Source: Frankia sp. AiPa1
Lineage (GTDB): Bacteria; Actinomycetota; Actinomycetes; Frankiales; Frankiaceae
Reading direction: 5' to 3'
Length of the DNA: 51,719 bases
NCBI RefSeq assembly: GCF_023243075.1
Contig: NZ_JALKFZ020000167.1
Span: 1 to 51,719 of the forward strand
Shown: piece by piece, positions 1 to 10,620 of the stretch
How positions within the stretch are numbered: the stretch's first letter is position 1
Layout of the letters: every line of letters begins with the position of its first letter
The notes under the pieces: model-generated
What the model was told of the DNA's origin: nothing
Databases searched by the model: none
What the model saw: the letters and a program-made list of their open reading frames with translations, nothing else
Made by a program: the position numbers and the translations under genes

Positions 1-1527
<1,527 letters not shown>

Positions 1528-1528
1528 A

Positions 1529-1948
1529 ATGCGTCCGCTGGGACCGTCCGAGAACATGAGCTGGTTGCTCAACAACCTCGTCAAGAAGGTGCCGGAAGTC
1601 ACCTACGTGATCGCTCTGTCCTCCGACGGTCTGCTCCTCGCGACGTCGTACGGGATGGACCGGGCCACCGCCGACCAGCTTGCCGCGGTCGCGTCGGGGT
1701 TCAACAGCCTGGCCCGCGGCGCCGGCCGGTTCTTTGGCGGCGGCAACGTACGACAGACCATCGTCGAGATGGAGGAGGGTTTCCTGTTCGTGACCGCCGT
1801 CGGCGACGGCTCGTGCCTGGCGATCCTGTCCAGCCCGGGCGCGGACATCGGGCTCATCGCATATGAGATGGCCCTGCTGGTGACCAGGGTCGGAGAGTTC
1901 CTGACCCCGGAACTGCGCGCGCAGATGCAGTCCGCGCTGCCGCTGTAG
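1529..1948 (+). CDS. Roadblock/LC7 domain protein (CvnB-like)
   Basis: A 139-residue roadblock/LC7 protein, the conservon component thought to act with the kinase and small GTPase at the membrane. The core begins MSWLLNNLVKKVPEVTYVIA, followed by SSDGLLLATS, the strand-turn typical of the family, and ends in a long helix after GADIGLIAYEMALLV. I chose ATG 1529 because GGAAGGG lies about nine bases upstream. An internal ATG at 1556 matches the usual start of family members and is a reasonable alternative. The gene follows the kinase tail after one base and is part of the same operon. Confidence 0.9.
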   Translation: MRPLGPSENMSWLLNNLVKKVPEVTYVIALSSDGLLLATSYGMDRATADQLAAVASGFNSLARGAGRFFGGGNVRQTIVEMEEGFLFVTAVGDGSCLAILSSPGADIGLIAYEMALLVTRVGEFLTPELRAQMQSALPL

Positions 1949-2057
1949 CGGCGGCGGTACCGGCCGACGGGGGTACGGCCGTGAACCTGGTCTGCCGGTC
2001 GACCCCTGCCCGACCCGACCGGATCAGCACGCCCACTCGCGAGGCAGGAGGACCGGT

Positions 2058-2429
2058 ATGTCGTACGACGAGGAATGGTTCGACGAAGAAGCGGGTCCGG
2101 TCGTCCGCCCCTATGCGGTCACCGGCGGCCGGACCCGCCCGACCAACCGGGCACTGGAGTTGGTCGCCCTCGTGACCACCACGCCCAACGGACGGCTGAT
2201 GGCCGCGACGCTCGAGGCGGAGCAGCGCGCGATCGCGCTGCTGTGCCACCGGATGCAGTCGATCGTGGAGATCTCCGCGCGGCTCGACCTCCCGGTCGGC
2301 GTCGTGCGAGTTCTCGTCGGCGACATGCTCGACGGCGGCCTGGTCACGGTGGCCCGGCCGGCCCGCTCCTCGGACCGCCCTTCCGCTGCCCTCATCGAAA
2401 AGGTGCTCGATGGACTACAGGCCCTCTAG
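2058..2429 (+). CDS. DUF742 family protein (CvnC-like)
   Basis: A 123-residue DUF742 protein, third component of the conservon. The family pattern is visible: an acidic N-terminus, VVRPYAVTGGRTRP, then a winged-helix-like region ending in a valine-rich C-terminus. The protein probably connects the roadblock protein with the GTPase; no enzymatic function is known for the family. ATG 2058 is preceded by AGGAGG with good spacing. Its 3' end overlaps the GTPase start by 20 bases, implying translational coupling. Confidence 0.9.
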   Translation: MSYDEEWFDEEAGPVVRPYAVTGGRTRPTNRALELVALVTTTPNGRLMAATLEAEQRAIALLCHRMQSIVEISARLDLPVGVVRVLVGDMLDGGLVTVARPARSSDRPSAALIEKVLDGLQAL

Positions 2430-3036
2430 GCCGCGGTCACCGGAGACCGCGTCGCCACATCCGGTAAAGATCATCATTGCCGGCGGCTTCGGTGTCGGTA
2501 AGACGACGTTCGTCGGGGCGGTCAGCGAGATCCCTCCGCTGACCACGGAAGCCGCGATGACGTCGGCCAGCATCGGGATCGACGACACGAGCTCCGTCTC
2601 CGCGAAGACGACGACGACGGTGGCGATGGACTTCGGGCGGATCACGCTGGTGGACAGTGTCATCCTCTACCTTTTTGGGACGCCGGGGCAGGATCGCTTC
2701 TGGTTCATGTGGGACGAGCTGGTTCTCGGGGCGATCGGCGCGGTGGTGCTGGTGGACACCAGGCGCCTCGCCGACTCGTTTCCCGCCATCGACTACTTCG
2801 AGGAACGCGACATTCCGTTCCTCGTCGCGCTCAACCGGTTCGACGGATCCCGGGAGTACCGGGTGGAGGACGTCCGGGCGGCCCTGGATCTCGACCCCCG
2901 CCGTCCCATGGTGTTCTGCGACGCCCGTCAGCGAGAGTCGGTGCGCCAGTCGCTGGTCTCCCTGGTCCGCCATGCCCTGGACGTTGTCTCCGCGGAACAG
3001 TCCGGGCGGCCGATGCTGCCTCAGCGATCAGGGTGA
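2410..3036 (+). CDS. Small GTP-binding protein of the conservon (CvnD-like)
   Basis: A 208-residue Ras-like GTPase. The P-loop GGFGVGKTTFVGAV is near residues 25-38, a switch-II-like FGTPGQDRFW follows near 90-100, and NRFD takes the place of the usual NKxD guanine-specificity motif. These features and the upstream neighbours identify the fourth conservon component, which receives the signal from the kinase/roadblock complex. The ATG lies inside the end of the DUF742 gene. A regulator follows directly, suggesting the operon includes its own transcriptional output. Confidence 0.92.
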   Translation: MDYRPSRPRSPETASPHPVKIIIAGGFGVGKTTFVGAVSEIPPLTTEAAMTSASIGIDDTSSVSAKTTTTVAMDFGRITLVDSVILYLFGTPGQDRFWFMWDELVLGAIGAVVLVDTRRLADSFPAIDYFEERDIPFLVALNRFDGSREYRVEDVRAALDLDPRRPMVFCDARQRESVRQSLVSLVRHALDVVSAEQSGRPMLPQRSG

Positions 3037-3152
3037 GCAGCGCTGAGGACGGATCACGATCACCCGGCCTCTCCCGGCTGTCGTGGGCGCAGCCGGCGGC
3101 CGGCACTCGACCCCGAAGGGAGCGGCGCGAGCACACTCCGGAGAAGGACGCG

Positions 3153-4172
3153 GTGCCTGAGCTTCCCGAGTTCGACGACGTCACCCTGGCCGCCTACCGG
3201 GTCTGGTTGCGCCGTGCGTCCCTGACGGTCACCGAGGTGGCGGTGCTGCTCCAGAAACCGGTCCGCGACGTGGGACGGGTACGCGACCGACTGCTCGAGC
3301 TCGGCCTGTTGCTGGCCTCGCGGGAACGCCCCGGCCACTTCGTCGCCGTGCATCCGGAAACGGGTCTGGAACACCTGCTTCAGGTTCAGCACGAACAGCT
3401 CATCCAACGCCACGAGCGGCTGGTGCGGGCCCGCTCCCAGATCGGCGATCTCGTCGCCGACTACCTTGCGGGCCGGCCCGACCGGGACGGCGTCGAGGTG
3501 CAGCGCATCGACAGTGTCGACCAGGCTCGCGGCGAACTGCTCACCCTCGTGGGCCGGGCCGAACGGGAGGTGCTGACCCTGCACACCCGGCGGGGACTGT
3601 CGGGAGCGCTGTCCAACGACGTGCTGGCGACGGCGCTGCGCGCCCTGCGCCGTGGCGTGGTGATGCGCAGCGTCCTGCCCCGGGCGATGCGGCTCGACGA
3701 GCACGGGGCCGGCTATGTACGCACCGTCGCCGCACACGGCCTGGACGCGCGGGTTCTCGACGACCCGCGCCTCGATGCCACCGCCGTTGATGGCCGGGTC
3801 GCCCTGATCGGGCTGGGCGGGGTGCCGGGTGCGGGGCGCTCCGGCACCGGCGGACCGGCGCTGCTGGTCCGAACCCCGGAGCTGACCGCCGTGCTGCTCA
3901 CCCTGTTCGAGCAGGTGTGGGAGACCGCCGAGCCGCTGGCCGGCGAGCCCGGGAAGGACAGCTCCGCGGCGGGCACGGATGACCGTCCCACCGACTCCGA
4001 ACGGCTCCTGCTGCGTCTGCTCAGTCTCGGGGTGAAGGACGAGGCCGCGGCCCGGCACCTCGGCGTGTCCGTCCGCACCGTACGTCGCATGATCGCCGAT
4101 CTCATGTCCAGGCTCGACGCGCGTAGCCGCTTCCAGGCGGGGACGATGGCCACCCGCCGCGGCTGGCTTTAG
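3153..4172 (+). CDS. Transcriptional regulator, TrmB-like N-terminus with LuxR-type C-terminal HTH
   Basis: A regulator of about 339 residues. The N-terminal third (LAAYRVWLRRASLTVTEVAV onward) looks like a TrmB/winged-helix domain. The middle resembles the phospholipase-D-like effector part of such regulators. The C-terminus (LLRLLSLGVKDEAAARHLGV, then SVRTVRRMIADLMSRL) is a LuxR-type helix-turn-helix. I chose GTG 3153 because GGAGAAGGA sits just upstream. A GTG at 3033 overlapping the GTPase stop would add 40 residues and couple the genes. The effector is unknown. Confidence 0.8.
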   Translation: MPELPEFDDVTLAAYRVWLRRASLTVTEVAVLLQKPVRDVGRVRDRLLELGLLLASRERPGHFVAVHPETGLEHLLQVQHEQLIQRHERLVRARSQIGDLVADYLAGRPDRDGVEVQRIDSVDQARGELLTLVGRAEREVLTLHTRRGLSGALSNDVLATALRALRRGVVMRSVLPRAMRLDEHGAGYVRTVAAHGLDARVLDDPRLDATAVDGRVALIGLGGVPGAGRSGTGGPALLVRTPELTAVLLTLFEQVWETAEPLAGEPGKDSSAAGTDDRPTDSERLLLRLLSLGVKDEAAARHLGVSVRTVRRMIADLMSRLDARSRFQAGTMATRRGWL

Positions 4173-4180
4173 CAGAGGTC

Positions 4181-4198
4181 AGCGGGCCTCCGCCCGCT
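4181..4198 (+). terminator. Hairpin after the conservon operon
   Basis: AGCGGGC and GCCCGCT form a perfect 7-bp GC-rich stem around the loop CTCC, nine bases after the regulator's stop codon. There is no U-tract, as is common in high-GC actinomycetes. Confidence 0.5.
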
Positions 4199-4478
4199 GT
4201 CCGGTCCGTTTCTGGGATGTCTCACATTTCGCCGCGGGCATTTGTCGTTCGGGCCGGTCCGAACCTCCTTGGCAGCGCCTGCCGGCCCGTGACGCGGACC
4301 GAACAACGGGGTCCCGGACGCGACACGAAGGCGGCGGCCGCGACGCGGAACTGCCAGCCGGGCGTGGGTGGCAGGAGGGTTTCGGGAGTGTCTTGGGTTG
4401 CCTGACCATGTGATTTGACGATGGCCTGGCAATACCGGGGGTGGCCATGGTGCGGGCCTTGGTCTGGCATTTGTCTGC

Positions 4479-4496
4479 CTGGCAGATTACTGCCAG
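4479..4496. promoter_or_regulatory. Palindromic operator candidate upstream of the polyketide cluster
   Basis: CTGGCA-GATTAC-TGCCAG is an 18-bp palindrome; the symmetry extends to a 9-bp arm (GCCTGGCAG / CTGCCAGGC, 4477-4498). Two further CTGGCA half-sites lie upstream at 4426-4431 and 4464-4469. It sits about 135 bases before the cyclase start. The same palindrome with the same spacing recurs at 5414-5431. The 458-base gap 4173-4630 otherwise holds the terminator above, an ATGGCC/GGCCAT inverted repeat (4421-4448) and no gene. Confidence 0.5.
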
Positions 4497-4630
4497 GCGG
4501 ATTCCAGGACAGCGGCAACGAGTGGCCGCATGCTCTCGATGTGCCGAGTACTGACAAGTGGTGGTCCGGCTCGTGTCCCTGGTCCGTGTGTCCCCTGGTC
4601 TCAGTCCCGAAGCGCCCGAGGAGCCACTCC

Positions 4631-5014
4631 GTGCCCGCAGTTGCCGGATCGCAGCCCGCCGTCAGTACGCCGGCGGCGTCGACCCACCGCACCCTGATCG
4701 TGGCGAGGATGAACCCCGCCGATGCCACCGCGGTGGCCCAGACCTTCGCCGAGTCGGACGCGGGGGAGCTACCCGGCATCGTGGGCGTCACCCGGCGTGA
4801 ACTGTTCGCGTTCCACGGGTTGTACTTCCATCTCATCGAGGCCTCCGCGGATGTCGCGCCCGCGGTGTCGGACGTCCGGGACCACCCGCTTTTCGTCGAT
4901 GTGAACCGCAAGCTCGAGCGCTACATCACGGCCTACGACCCGGACACCTGGCGCGGCCCGCGGGATGCGATGGCGCGCAGCTTCTACCACTGGACGCCGT
5001 CGACGCAGGCCTAG
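4631..5014 (+). CDS. TcmI-type polyketide cyclase
   Basis: A protein of about 127 residues of the TcmI/WhiE-ORFVII family, which closes a late ring of an aromatic polyketide. The core starts at RTLIVARMNP and includes LPGIVGVTRRELFAFHGLYF, DHPLFVDVNRKLERYITAYD and WRGPRDAMARSFYHW, all typical of the family. GTG 4631 is supported by GAGGAG seven bases upstream. It gives a short Ala/Pro-rich N-terminal extension compared with the usual length of about 110 residues. It is the first gene of the polyketide set but is separated from the ACP gene by 569 bases, so it may have its own transcript. Confidence 0.85.
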   Translation: MPAVAGSQPAVSTPAASTHRTLIVARMNPADATAVAQTFAESDAGELPGIVGVTRRELFAFHGLYFHLIEASADVAPAVSDVRDHPLFVDVNRKLERYITAYDPDTWRGPRDAMARSFYHWTPSTQA

Positions 5015-5583
5015 CCGCCAACGGCGCGCAGCGCCTCCGGTACGGCCGCGGGCGCAGCGCCGAGCGAGACCGAACCCCGACCGACAGCACGGGCGGCGAT
5101 CCCGCCCCGGTGGGGAGCGTGGAAAACGTACGCGCGTGCGGGCCCGTCGTGGGCCTGCGGTGGGTCGGGTGGCCCGTCGGGATCGTCCCGCCTGGACGCA
5201 CCAGACATGGTCCGGACCCGCGCCCCGCCCACTCGAACCCGCCGGCACAGCCCCACCCGCCGGCACAACCTTACCCGCCGGCACAGCCCCGCCCGCCGGC
5301 ACAGCCCTCCGGCACCGCGCCCGCGTCCACACCGTCCGCGGCGGCGGCCGTCCGCACCGACGACCCGGCCGGGCCACCCGCGCCCCCGGGCTCTGGTCGC
5401 AGGTACACCGACGCTGGCAGATCCATGCCAGCGTCAGCCCGCCGCACCTGCGAACGCGCCTGTCCCGTGCCATGTGCTGTCCCGTGCCAAGCGCCGGGAC
5501 CCCGCCCGCCTGCTTTGCGCCTGCCTACCCGATAGCGGTCCGGTCAAACCTGGCCGGACCCGATCAGTTCAGGAGAGTACGAC
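5015..5583. other. 569-base gap inside the polyketide cluster
   Basis: No convincing gene. It contains four 18-bp tandem units beginning cccgccggcaca (5238-5309) and the second CTGGCA palindrome. In one frame the repeats would encode a Pro/Ala/Gln-rich peptide, but no ribosome-binding site or domain supports this. Confidence 0.6.
5414..5431. promoter_or_regulatory. Second copy of the polyketide-cluster palindrome
   Basis: CTGGCA-GATCCA-TGCCAG, with symmetry extending to a perfect 10-bp arm (5410-5419 / 5426-5435). Half-sites, the six-base spacer and the GAT in the spacer match the copy at 4479-4496. It lies about 150 bases upstream of the ACP start, a similar distance to that of the first copy from the cyclase. 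Confidence 0.5.
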
Positions 5584-5841
5584 ATGCCCCCACAGTGGAC
5601 CGCCGACGGACTGCTCGACTTCCTGACCACGCAGGCTGGTCTTCCGGCGCAGGACCGCCCCGGCGATCTGAACGTGACCTTCGCCGACATCGGCCTCGAC
5701 TCGCTCGCCTTCCTGCAGCTGTCCGCCGAGGTCGCCGACCGCTTCGGCGTCGAGCTGCCGGCCGAGATGCCGGAGGACTACACGCTCGCCCAGATCCTCG
5801 GCACGGTCAACGGCGCCCTCGGCGAGCGCGAACCGGTCTGA
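5584..5841 (+). CDS. Acyl carrier protein of a type II polyketide synthase
   Basis: An 85-residue ACP. The phosphopantetheine attachment serine is in GLDSLAF, preceded by VTFADIGLD, with helix III as VELPAEMPEDYTLAQIL. It carries the growing poly-beta-keto chain between the KS-alpha/KS-beta pair and the cyclases encoded beside it. ATG 5584 has AGGAGAG upstream. Length and motif fit polyketide rather than fatty-acid ACPs, and the genomic context makes this firm. Confidence 0.93.
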   Translation: MPPQWTADGLLDFLTTQAGLPAQDRPGDLNVTFADIGLDSLAFLQLSAEVADRFGVELPAEMPEDYTLAQILGTVNGALGEREPV

Positions 5842-6013
5842 GTGGACCCGGCCGCCCGATGACCTGATCCTCCCGATGTCCCAGCCACCCGGCCGTGCCG
5901 CGAGCACCGGAGCTTGTCCCGGCCGCCGAATCACACCCCGTCGCGGACGCCGATCGACCTCGGCCCCCCCGCGCGGGCCATCCCGGACGTCACTTCGACC
6001 TCGCGGAGCCGCT

Positions 6014-6523
6014 GTGAGTGGGCACACCGACAACTCGATCCTCATCAACGCCGACCTCGACACGGTCTGGACGATGACCAACGACCTGCCCTCGTGGCCG
6101 GAGCTGTTCACCGAGTACGCCTCGGTGGAGATCCTCGAGAAGACCGCCAACACCTTCCGGTTCCGGCTGACCATGCATCCCGACGAGAACGGCACGGCGT
6201 GGAGCTGGGTCTCCGAGCGCACGCTCGACCCGGTCAACCATGAGGTGCGCGCCTACCGGGTCGAGACCGGGCCGTTCGAGTACATGCACATCCACTGGAC
6301 CTATACCCCCGAGGGAACCGGCACCCGGATGCGCTGGGTGCAGGACTTCCAGATGCGCCCCTCCGCCCCGGCCAACGACGAGCAGATGACCGCCCGGATC
6401 AACACCAACACGCCACGAGAGATGGCCGCGATCCGCGACAAGGTCGAACGGGCCGCGGCCGCCGGCCCCCTGCCGGCGCTGCGCGTGCCCGAGCCAGCCC
6501 ACAGCCTCGCGGAACAGGTCTGA
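6014..6523 (+). CDS. Aromatase/cyclase (WhiE-ORFVI / TcmN-ARO family)
   Basis: A 169-residue START-like (Bet v1-fold) aromatase/cyclase that folds and aromatises the first ring of the nascent polyketide. Typical features are the N-terminal ILINADLDTVWTMTNDLPSW, the WSWVSERTLD strand and the MRWVQDFQMRP segment. GTG 6014 is preceded by CGGAG at six bases. Starts further upstream give an Arg/Pro-rich extension unlike the family. It lies between the ACP and cupin genes, as in whiE-like clusters, and the length suits a monodomain enzyme. Confidence 0.9.
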   Translation: MSGHTDNSILINADLDTVWTMTNDLPSWPELFTEYASVEILEKTANTFRFRLTMHPDENGTAWSWVSERTLDPVNHEVRAYRVETGPFEYMHIHWTYTPEGTGTRMRWVQDFQMRPSAPANDEQMTARINTNTPREMAAIRDKVERAAAAGPLPALRVPEPAHSLAEQV

Positions 6524-6537
6524 GGAGGACGACGGCG

Positions 6538-7038
6538 ATGACTGCTCCGGTGACGACCACCCCGAAGGTTCTCTGCATCCACGACGTGGCCCCCAACCGG
6601 CGGCGTGGAGGTGACATCCGCACCCTGCTCTCGCCGGCCACGGTGGGTTCCACCTCGGGTTTCCTCGGCACGCTCACCCTGGAACCGGGCGAGGTGGTGA
6701 CCGAGCACTGGCATCCGTACTCGGAGGAGTTCCTGTTCTGCGTGCGGGGGAGTGTGACCGCCCGCCTCGACGGCCAGCACCACGCGCTGCCAGCCGACTC
6801 CGGCGTCTGCATCCCGATCGGCATGCGCCATCGCATCGTCAACACCGGCGAGCAGACCGCGTTCCTGGTGTTCCACCTCAGCCCGTTGGCGCCCCGGCCG
6901 GACCTCGGCCACGTCGACACCGAGACGATCCCCAACCCGCACGTCCCGCACACCCCCGTCATCCTGTCCGGCCCGCACGCCGGGCACACCGTGCACACCG
7001 TGCACGCCGACGGTCTGTCGGCCGGGTCGACCCCGTGA
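6538..7038 (+). CDS. Cupin protein of whiE-type clusters
   Basis: A 166-residue single-cupin protein like WhiE-ORFII. Metal-binding cupin motifs are visible: [15 protein letters not shown], and later [16 protein letters not shown]. Its exact role in pigment formation is not settled; cyclase-assisting or oxidative roles have been proposed for the family. The start is preceded by GAGGAGGA. Its stop overlaps the KS-alpha start by four bases. The C-terminus is His/Val-rich ([13 protein letters not shown]). Confidence 0.88.
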   Translation: MTAPVTTTPKVLCIHDVAPNRRRGGDIRTLLSPATVGSTSGFLGTLTLEPGEVVTEHWHPYSEEFLFCVRGSVTARLDGQHHALPADSGVCIPIGMRHRIVNTGEQTAFLVFHLSPLAPRPDLGHVDTETIPNPHVPHTPVILSGPHAGHTVHTVHADGLSAGSTP

Positions 7039-8357
7039 GCGAACCGCGGCAGGTGGCCATCACCGGGGTGGGGGTGGTGGCCCCGGGGGGCACGGGACGC
7101 AAGGAGTTCTGGGCCCTGCTGACAGACGGCCGAACGGCGACCCGCCGGTTGTCGTTCTTCGACCCGTCCCAGTTCCGCTCCCAGGTCGCCGCCGAGTGCG
7201 ACTTCGATCCGAGGGCGTCGGGCCTCACCGCCCGCGAGGTCGTCCGCAACGACCGGTTCGTGCAGTTCGCGCTGGCCGCGGCGCTCGAGGCGGTCGAGGA
7301 CAGCGGTCTGGACCTGCGCCCGTCGGGTTGCGGTGGCCTCGGTGACGAGGGGGATCCGGGCGTCGCCGCCGGCCAGCCCGGGGACGGCCCGGTCATCGGG
7401 GTGTGCATGGGCAGCGCGGTCGGGGCGACGACCCGCCTGGAGAACGAGTACGTCGTCGTCTCCGACGCGGGGCGGCTGTGGGAGGTCGACCCCCACTACG
7501 CCAGCTCCTTCCTCTACCACGCGCTGGTCCCCAGCTGCCTGGCCACCGAGCTCGCCTGCCGGTTCGGGGCGCACGGGCCGGCCTCGGTGGTCTCCACCGG
7601 CTGCACCTCCGGCATCGACGCGGTGGGGTACGGCGCCCAGCTCATCGCGGACGGCGAGGCGGACATCGTGCTCGCCGGCGCCTCGGATGCGCCGATCTCC
7701 CCGATCTCCATCGCCTGCTTCGACGCGATCCGGGCGACGACGGCCCGCAACGACGACCCCGAACACGCCTCCCGTCCCTTCGACGTCAGCCGCGACGGGT
7801 TCGTCATGGGCGAGGGCAGCGCGGTCATGGTGCTCGAGGACGCGGCCTCGGCCCGCGCCCGGGGCGCCCACATCTACGCCCTGGTCGGCGGCTATGCCTC
7901 CCGGTCCAACGCGTTCCACATGACGGGCCTGCGTCCCGACGGCGTGGAGATGGCCGAGGCGATCCGGGTGGCGATGGACGCGGCCCAGGTCGGCGCGCAC
8001 GACGTCGACTACATCAACGCGCACGGCTCGGGCACCAAGCAGAACGACCGGCACGAGACGGCTGCCTTCAAGCGGTCCCTGGGCTCTCGGGCCTACGACG
8101 TCCCGGTGAGCTCGATCAAGTCGATGATCGGCCACTCGCTGGGCGCGATCGGCTCGCTGGAGATCGCCGCCTGCGCTTTGGCCATCGAGAACGACGTCGT
8201 CCCGCCCACGGCGAACTGGTCCACCCGGGACCCGGCCTGCGACCTCGACTACGTCCCGAACACCGCCCGTGACCATCGGGTCGACGTCGCGGTGTCGGTC
8301 GGCAGCGGGTTCGGCGGCTTCCAGTCCGCGATCGTCCTCACCTCCCCGAACCGGTGA
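7035..8357 (+). CDS. Ketosynthase alpha subunit, type II polyketide synthase
   Basis: A 440-residue KS-alpha that condenses malonyl units. The catalytic triad is complete: Cys190 in STGCTSG, His330 in [11 protein letters not shown] and His367 in GHSLGAIGS. The C-terminus shows the [12 protein letters not shown] pattern. A loop near residues 95-120 ([13 protein letters not shown]) looks longer than usual. GTG 7035 overlaps the cupin stop, and the KS-beta start overlaps this stop, so the three genes are translationally coupled. Together with the KS-beta it sets chain length; overall architecture is that of the spore-pigment class. Confidence 0.95.
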   Translation: MSEPRQVAITGVGVVAPGGTGRKEFWALLTDGRTATRRLSFFDPSQFRSQVAAECDFDPRASGLTAREVVRNDRFVQFALAAALEAVEDSGLDLRPSGCGGLGDEGDPGVAAGQPGDGPVIGVCMGSAVGATTRLENEYVVVSDAGRLWEVDPHYASSFLYHALVPSCLATELACRFGAHGPASVVSTGCTSGIDAVGYGAQLIADGEADIVLAGASDAPISPISIACFDAIRATTARNDDPEHASRPFDVSRDGFVMGEGSAVMVLEDAASARARGAHIYALVGGYASRSNAFHMTGLRPDGVEMAEAIRVAMDAAQVGAHDVDYINAHGSGTKQNDRHETAAFKRSLGSRAYDVPVSSIKSMIGHSLGAIGSLEIAACALAIENDVVPPTANWSTRDPACDLDYVPNTARDHRVDVAVSVGSGFGGFQSAIVLTSPNR

Positions 8358-9763
8358 GCGCCATCACAGCGGGCGTCACGCCCGCCCGTGACGCCACCGC
8401 TCAGGCCGCCACCGGCGACCCGACCCCGCCCCCGACCCCGCCCCCGGGCCCGGCCGCGCAGACGCCGCCAGGCCCGCCACCCGGGTCGCCGCACGGACTG
8501 CCGGTGCGGATTCCGGCACAGGCCCGGCGGGTGCCGAGCACCGTGCGGCCCGTGGTGACCGGACTCGGCATCGTTGCTCCCAGTGGCATCGGCGTCGAGC
8601 AGTACTGGGCCTCGACGCTGCGCGGCGAGCTCGCGGTGGTGCCGATCAGCCGGTTCGACACCGCGCTCTACGACGCGAAGCTGGCCGGCGAGGTCACCGG
8701 TTTCGAGCCCGAGGAGCATGTCGACCAGCGCTACCTGGTCCAGACCGACCGCTGGACCTGGTTCGGGATGGCCGCCTCCGGACTGGCGCTCGCCGACGCC
8801 GACTACGATCCGTCGGCTCAGGAGGCGTACGCCACCGCGGTGGTCTTCGGCAGTGGCTCGGGCGGCAACGACTTCGGCCAGCGCGAGCTGCAGCGGCTGT
8901 GGAGCCGGGGGCGCACGGCCGTCAGCGTCTACCAGTCGATCGCCTGGTTCTACGCGGCGACCACCGGCCAGACCTCGATCCGCCACGGGCTGAAGGGACC
9001 GTCCGGGGTGGTCGTCAGCGACGGTGCCGGCGGTCTGGACAGCCTCGCCCAGGCCCGCCGCGTCATCCGGCGTGGTACCGGGGCGGTCCTCGCCGGCGGC
9101 GCCGAGTCGGGCCTCACGCCGTACGCCCTGACCTGCCATCAGGCCAGTGGCCGGGTCAGCACCGCGAGCGAGCCCGCGGCCGGCTACAAGCCGTTCGACG
9201 TGCGAGCCCGCGGCTATCTGCCCGGTGAGGGCGGGGTGACCCTGCTCGTCGAGGATCCGGCGGCCGCCGCCGTGCGCGGCGCGGCTCAGGTCTACGGCGA
9301 GATCGCCGGGTACGCGGCGACCCACGACGCCGTCGGCCATGCCCGCACGGCGCCGGACGGGCGATGGCTTGCCGCCGCGATGCGCCGCGCCCTCGCGGAC
9401 GCCGAACTCGAGCCGGACGACATCGACGTCGTGTTCGCCGACGGCGCCGGCTCACCCGACCTGGACGCGCAGGAGGCGGCGGCGATCCGCGGCGTGTTCG
9501 GTGCCCGGCCGGTGCCGGTCACCGCCCCGCAGGGCCTGGTGGGGCGGCTGTGCGCGGGCGGGTCGGCGCTGTCCGTGGCCGCGGCGCTGCTCGCGATCCG
9601 CGACGGGGTCATCCCGGCTGTCGGGAACCTTGACGCCCCCGACCCCGCGCACGGTCTGGACCTGGTCGTCCGGCCGCGCCCCGGCCGGGTCCGCACGGCG
9701 CTGGTCAACGCCCGCGGCTACGGCGGGTTCAACAGCACCCTGATCGTCCGCGCCGTGCCCTAG
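8354..9763 (+). CDS. Ketosynthase beta subunit / chain-length factor
   Basis: A 469-residue KS-beta. The fold signature is clear ([33 protein letters not shown]), and the active-site Cys is absent. The segment aligned with the Cys/Gln site reads [12 protein letters not shown], placing Gly224 where many chain-length factors carry Gln. The catalytic histidine motifs are also lost. The protein starts with about 60 Pro/Ala-rich residues not expected in the family, which may mean that an internal start is used or that the extension is real. It is coupled to KS-alpha by a four-base overlap and heterodimerises with it to fix chain length. Confidence 0.92.
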   Translation: MSAITAGVTPARDATAQAATGDPTPPPTPPPGPAAQTPPGPPPGSPHGLPVRIPAQARRVPSTVRPVVTGLGIVAPSGIGVEQYWASTLRGELAVVPISRFDTALYDAKLAGEVTGFEPEEHVDQRYLVQTDRWTWFGMAASGLALADADYDPSAQEAYATAVVFGSGSGGNDFGQRELQRLWSRGRTAVSVYQSIAWFYAATTGQTSIRHGLKGPSGVVVSDGAGGLDSLAQARRVIRRGTGAVLAGGAESGLTPYALTCHQASGRVSTASEPAAGYKPFDVRARGYLPGEGGVTLLVEDPAAAAVRGAAQVYGEIAGYAATHDAVGHARTAPDGRWLAAAMRRALADAELEPDDIDVVFADGAGSPDLDAQEAAAIRGVFGARPVPVTAPQGLVGRLCAGGSALSVAAALLAIRDGVIPAVGNLDAPDPAHGLDLVVRPRPGRVRTALVNARGYGGFNSTLIVRAVP

Positions 9764-9882
9764 CCGCGCCGCCGCGCCGCCGCGCCGCGGAGCAGGTCAC
9801 TCCGCCGAGATGGCCTCAGCGCCGAATCGGCTCCGTCCGCACGAGATCACCTTCAATCCACGACCGAGGAGACGAGTCAACG

Positions 9883-10620
9883 ATGTTCCCAGACCTGGCC
9901 GGGCGACGAGCCCTGGTCACCGGCGGTACCCGCGGCATCGGCCGGGCGGTCGTGCTCGGCCTCGCCCACGCCGGCGCCACCGTCGTCGTCGGCCACCAGC
10001 GCCAGACCGAAGAGGCCGAGAGCCTGCGCCGTGAGCTCAAGGACTCGGGCGGCGACCACCTGCTCGTCCAGGCCGACGTCGCCGACCCGGCCCAGATCGG
10101 CGAGCTGCTCGAGGCCACCGGGGCGCATCTCGGCGGCCTCGACATCGTCGTCAACAGCGTCGGCACGATCAGCCACATCCCGTACGCCCAGCTGCCCCTC
10201 GAGGCCTGGACCCAGGTGCTCACCACGAACCTCACCGCCACCCACCTGGTCACCCAGGGGGCGCTGGCGCTGCTCGGCGAATCCGGCTCGGTCGTCAACA
10301 TCGGGTCCGGGGCGGGCCTGGTCGGCGTGCCGCTGCGCGCCCACTACACCGCGGCCAAGACCGGTCTGATCGGCCTCACCCGCTCGCTGTCGAAGGAGCT
10401 GGGCGCCCGGGGCATCCGAGTCAACCTGGTCTCGCCCGGGGTCATCGAGACCGACCAGGCCGCCGGCATGCCCGAGGCCGCCCGCACGGCCTACACCAAC
10501 CGCATTCCGCTGCGCCGCCTCGGCGAGGCCCACGAGGTCGCCGCGGTCGTGCTGTTCCTCGCCAGCGACGTGTCGTCCTACGTCAACGGCGCCACCTTCA
10601 CGGTCGACGGAGGTATCTGA
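9883..10620 (+). CDS. SDR-family ketoreductase
   Basis: A 245-residue short-chain dehydrogenase. The NADP(H)-binding TGGTRGIG is at residues 14-21. The catalytic residues are a Ser in NIGSGAG, Tyr155 and Lys159 (HYTAAK), and VNLVSPGVIETD follows. It resembles FabG/ActIII-type reductases and probably reduces one keto group of the polyketide, usually C9 in ActIII-type systems. Classical whiE spore-pigment clusters lack this enzyme. Its start is 119 bases after KS-beta and its stop overlaps the next ATG. Confidence 0.9.
   Translation: MFPDLAGRRALVTGGTRGIGRAVVLGLAHAGATVVVGHQRQTEEAESLRRELKDSGGDHLLVQADVADPAQIGELLEATGAHLGGLDIVVNSVGTISHIPYAQLPLEAWTQVLTTNLTATHLVTQGALALLGESGSVVNIGSGAGLVGVPLRAHYTAAKTGLIGLTRSLSKELGARGIRVNLVSPGVIETDQAAGMPEAARTAYTNRIPLRRLGEAHEVAAVVLFLASDVSSYVNGATFTVDGGI

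Noticed and set aside
6399..8276. A 625-codon minus-strand open frame across the cupin and KS-alpha genes
   Set aside because: The plus strand carries motif-verified genes; the antisense protein is Arg/Val/Gly-rich without a domain.
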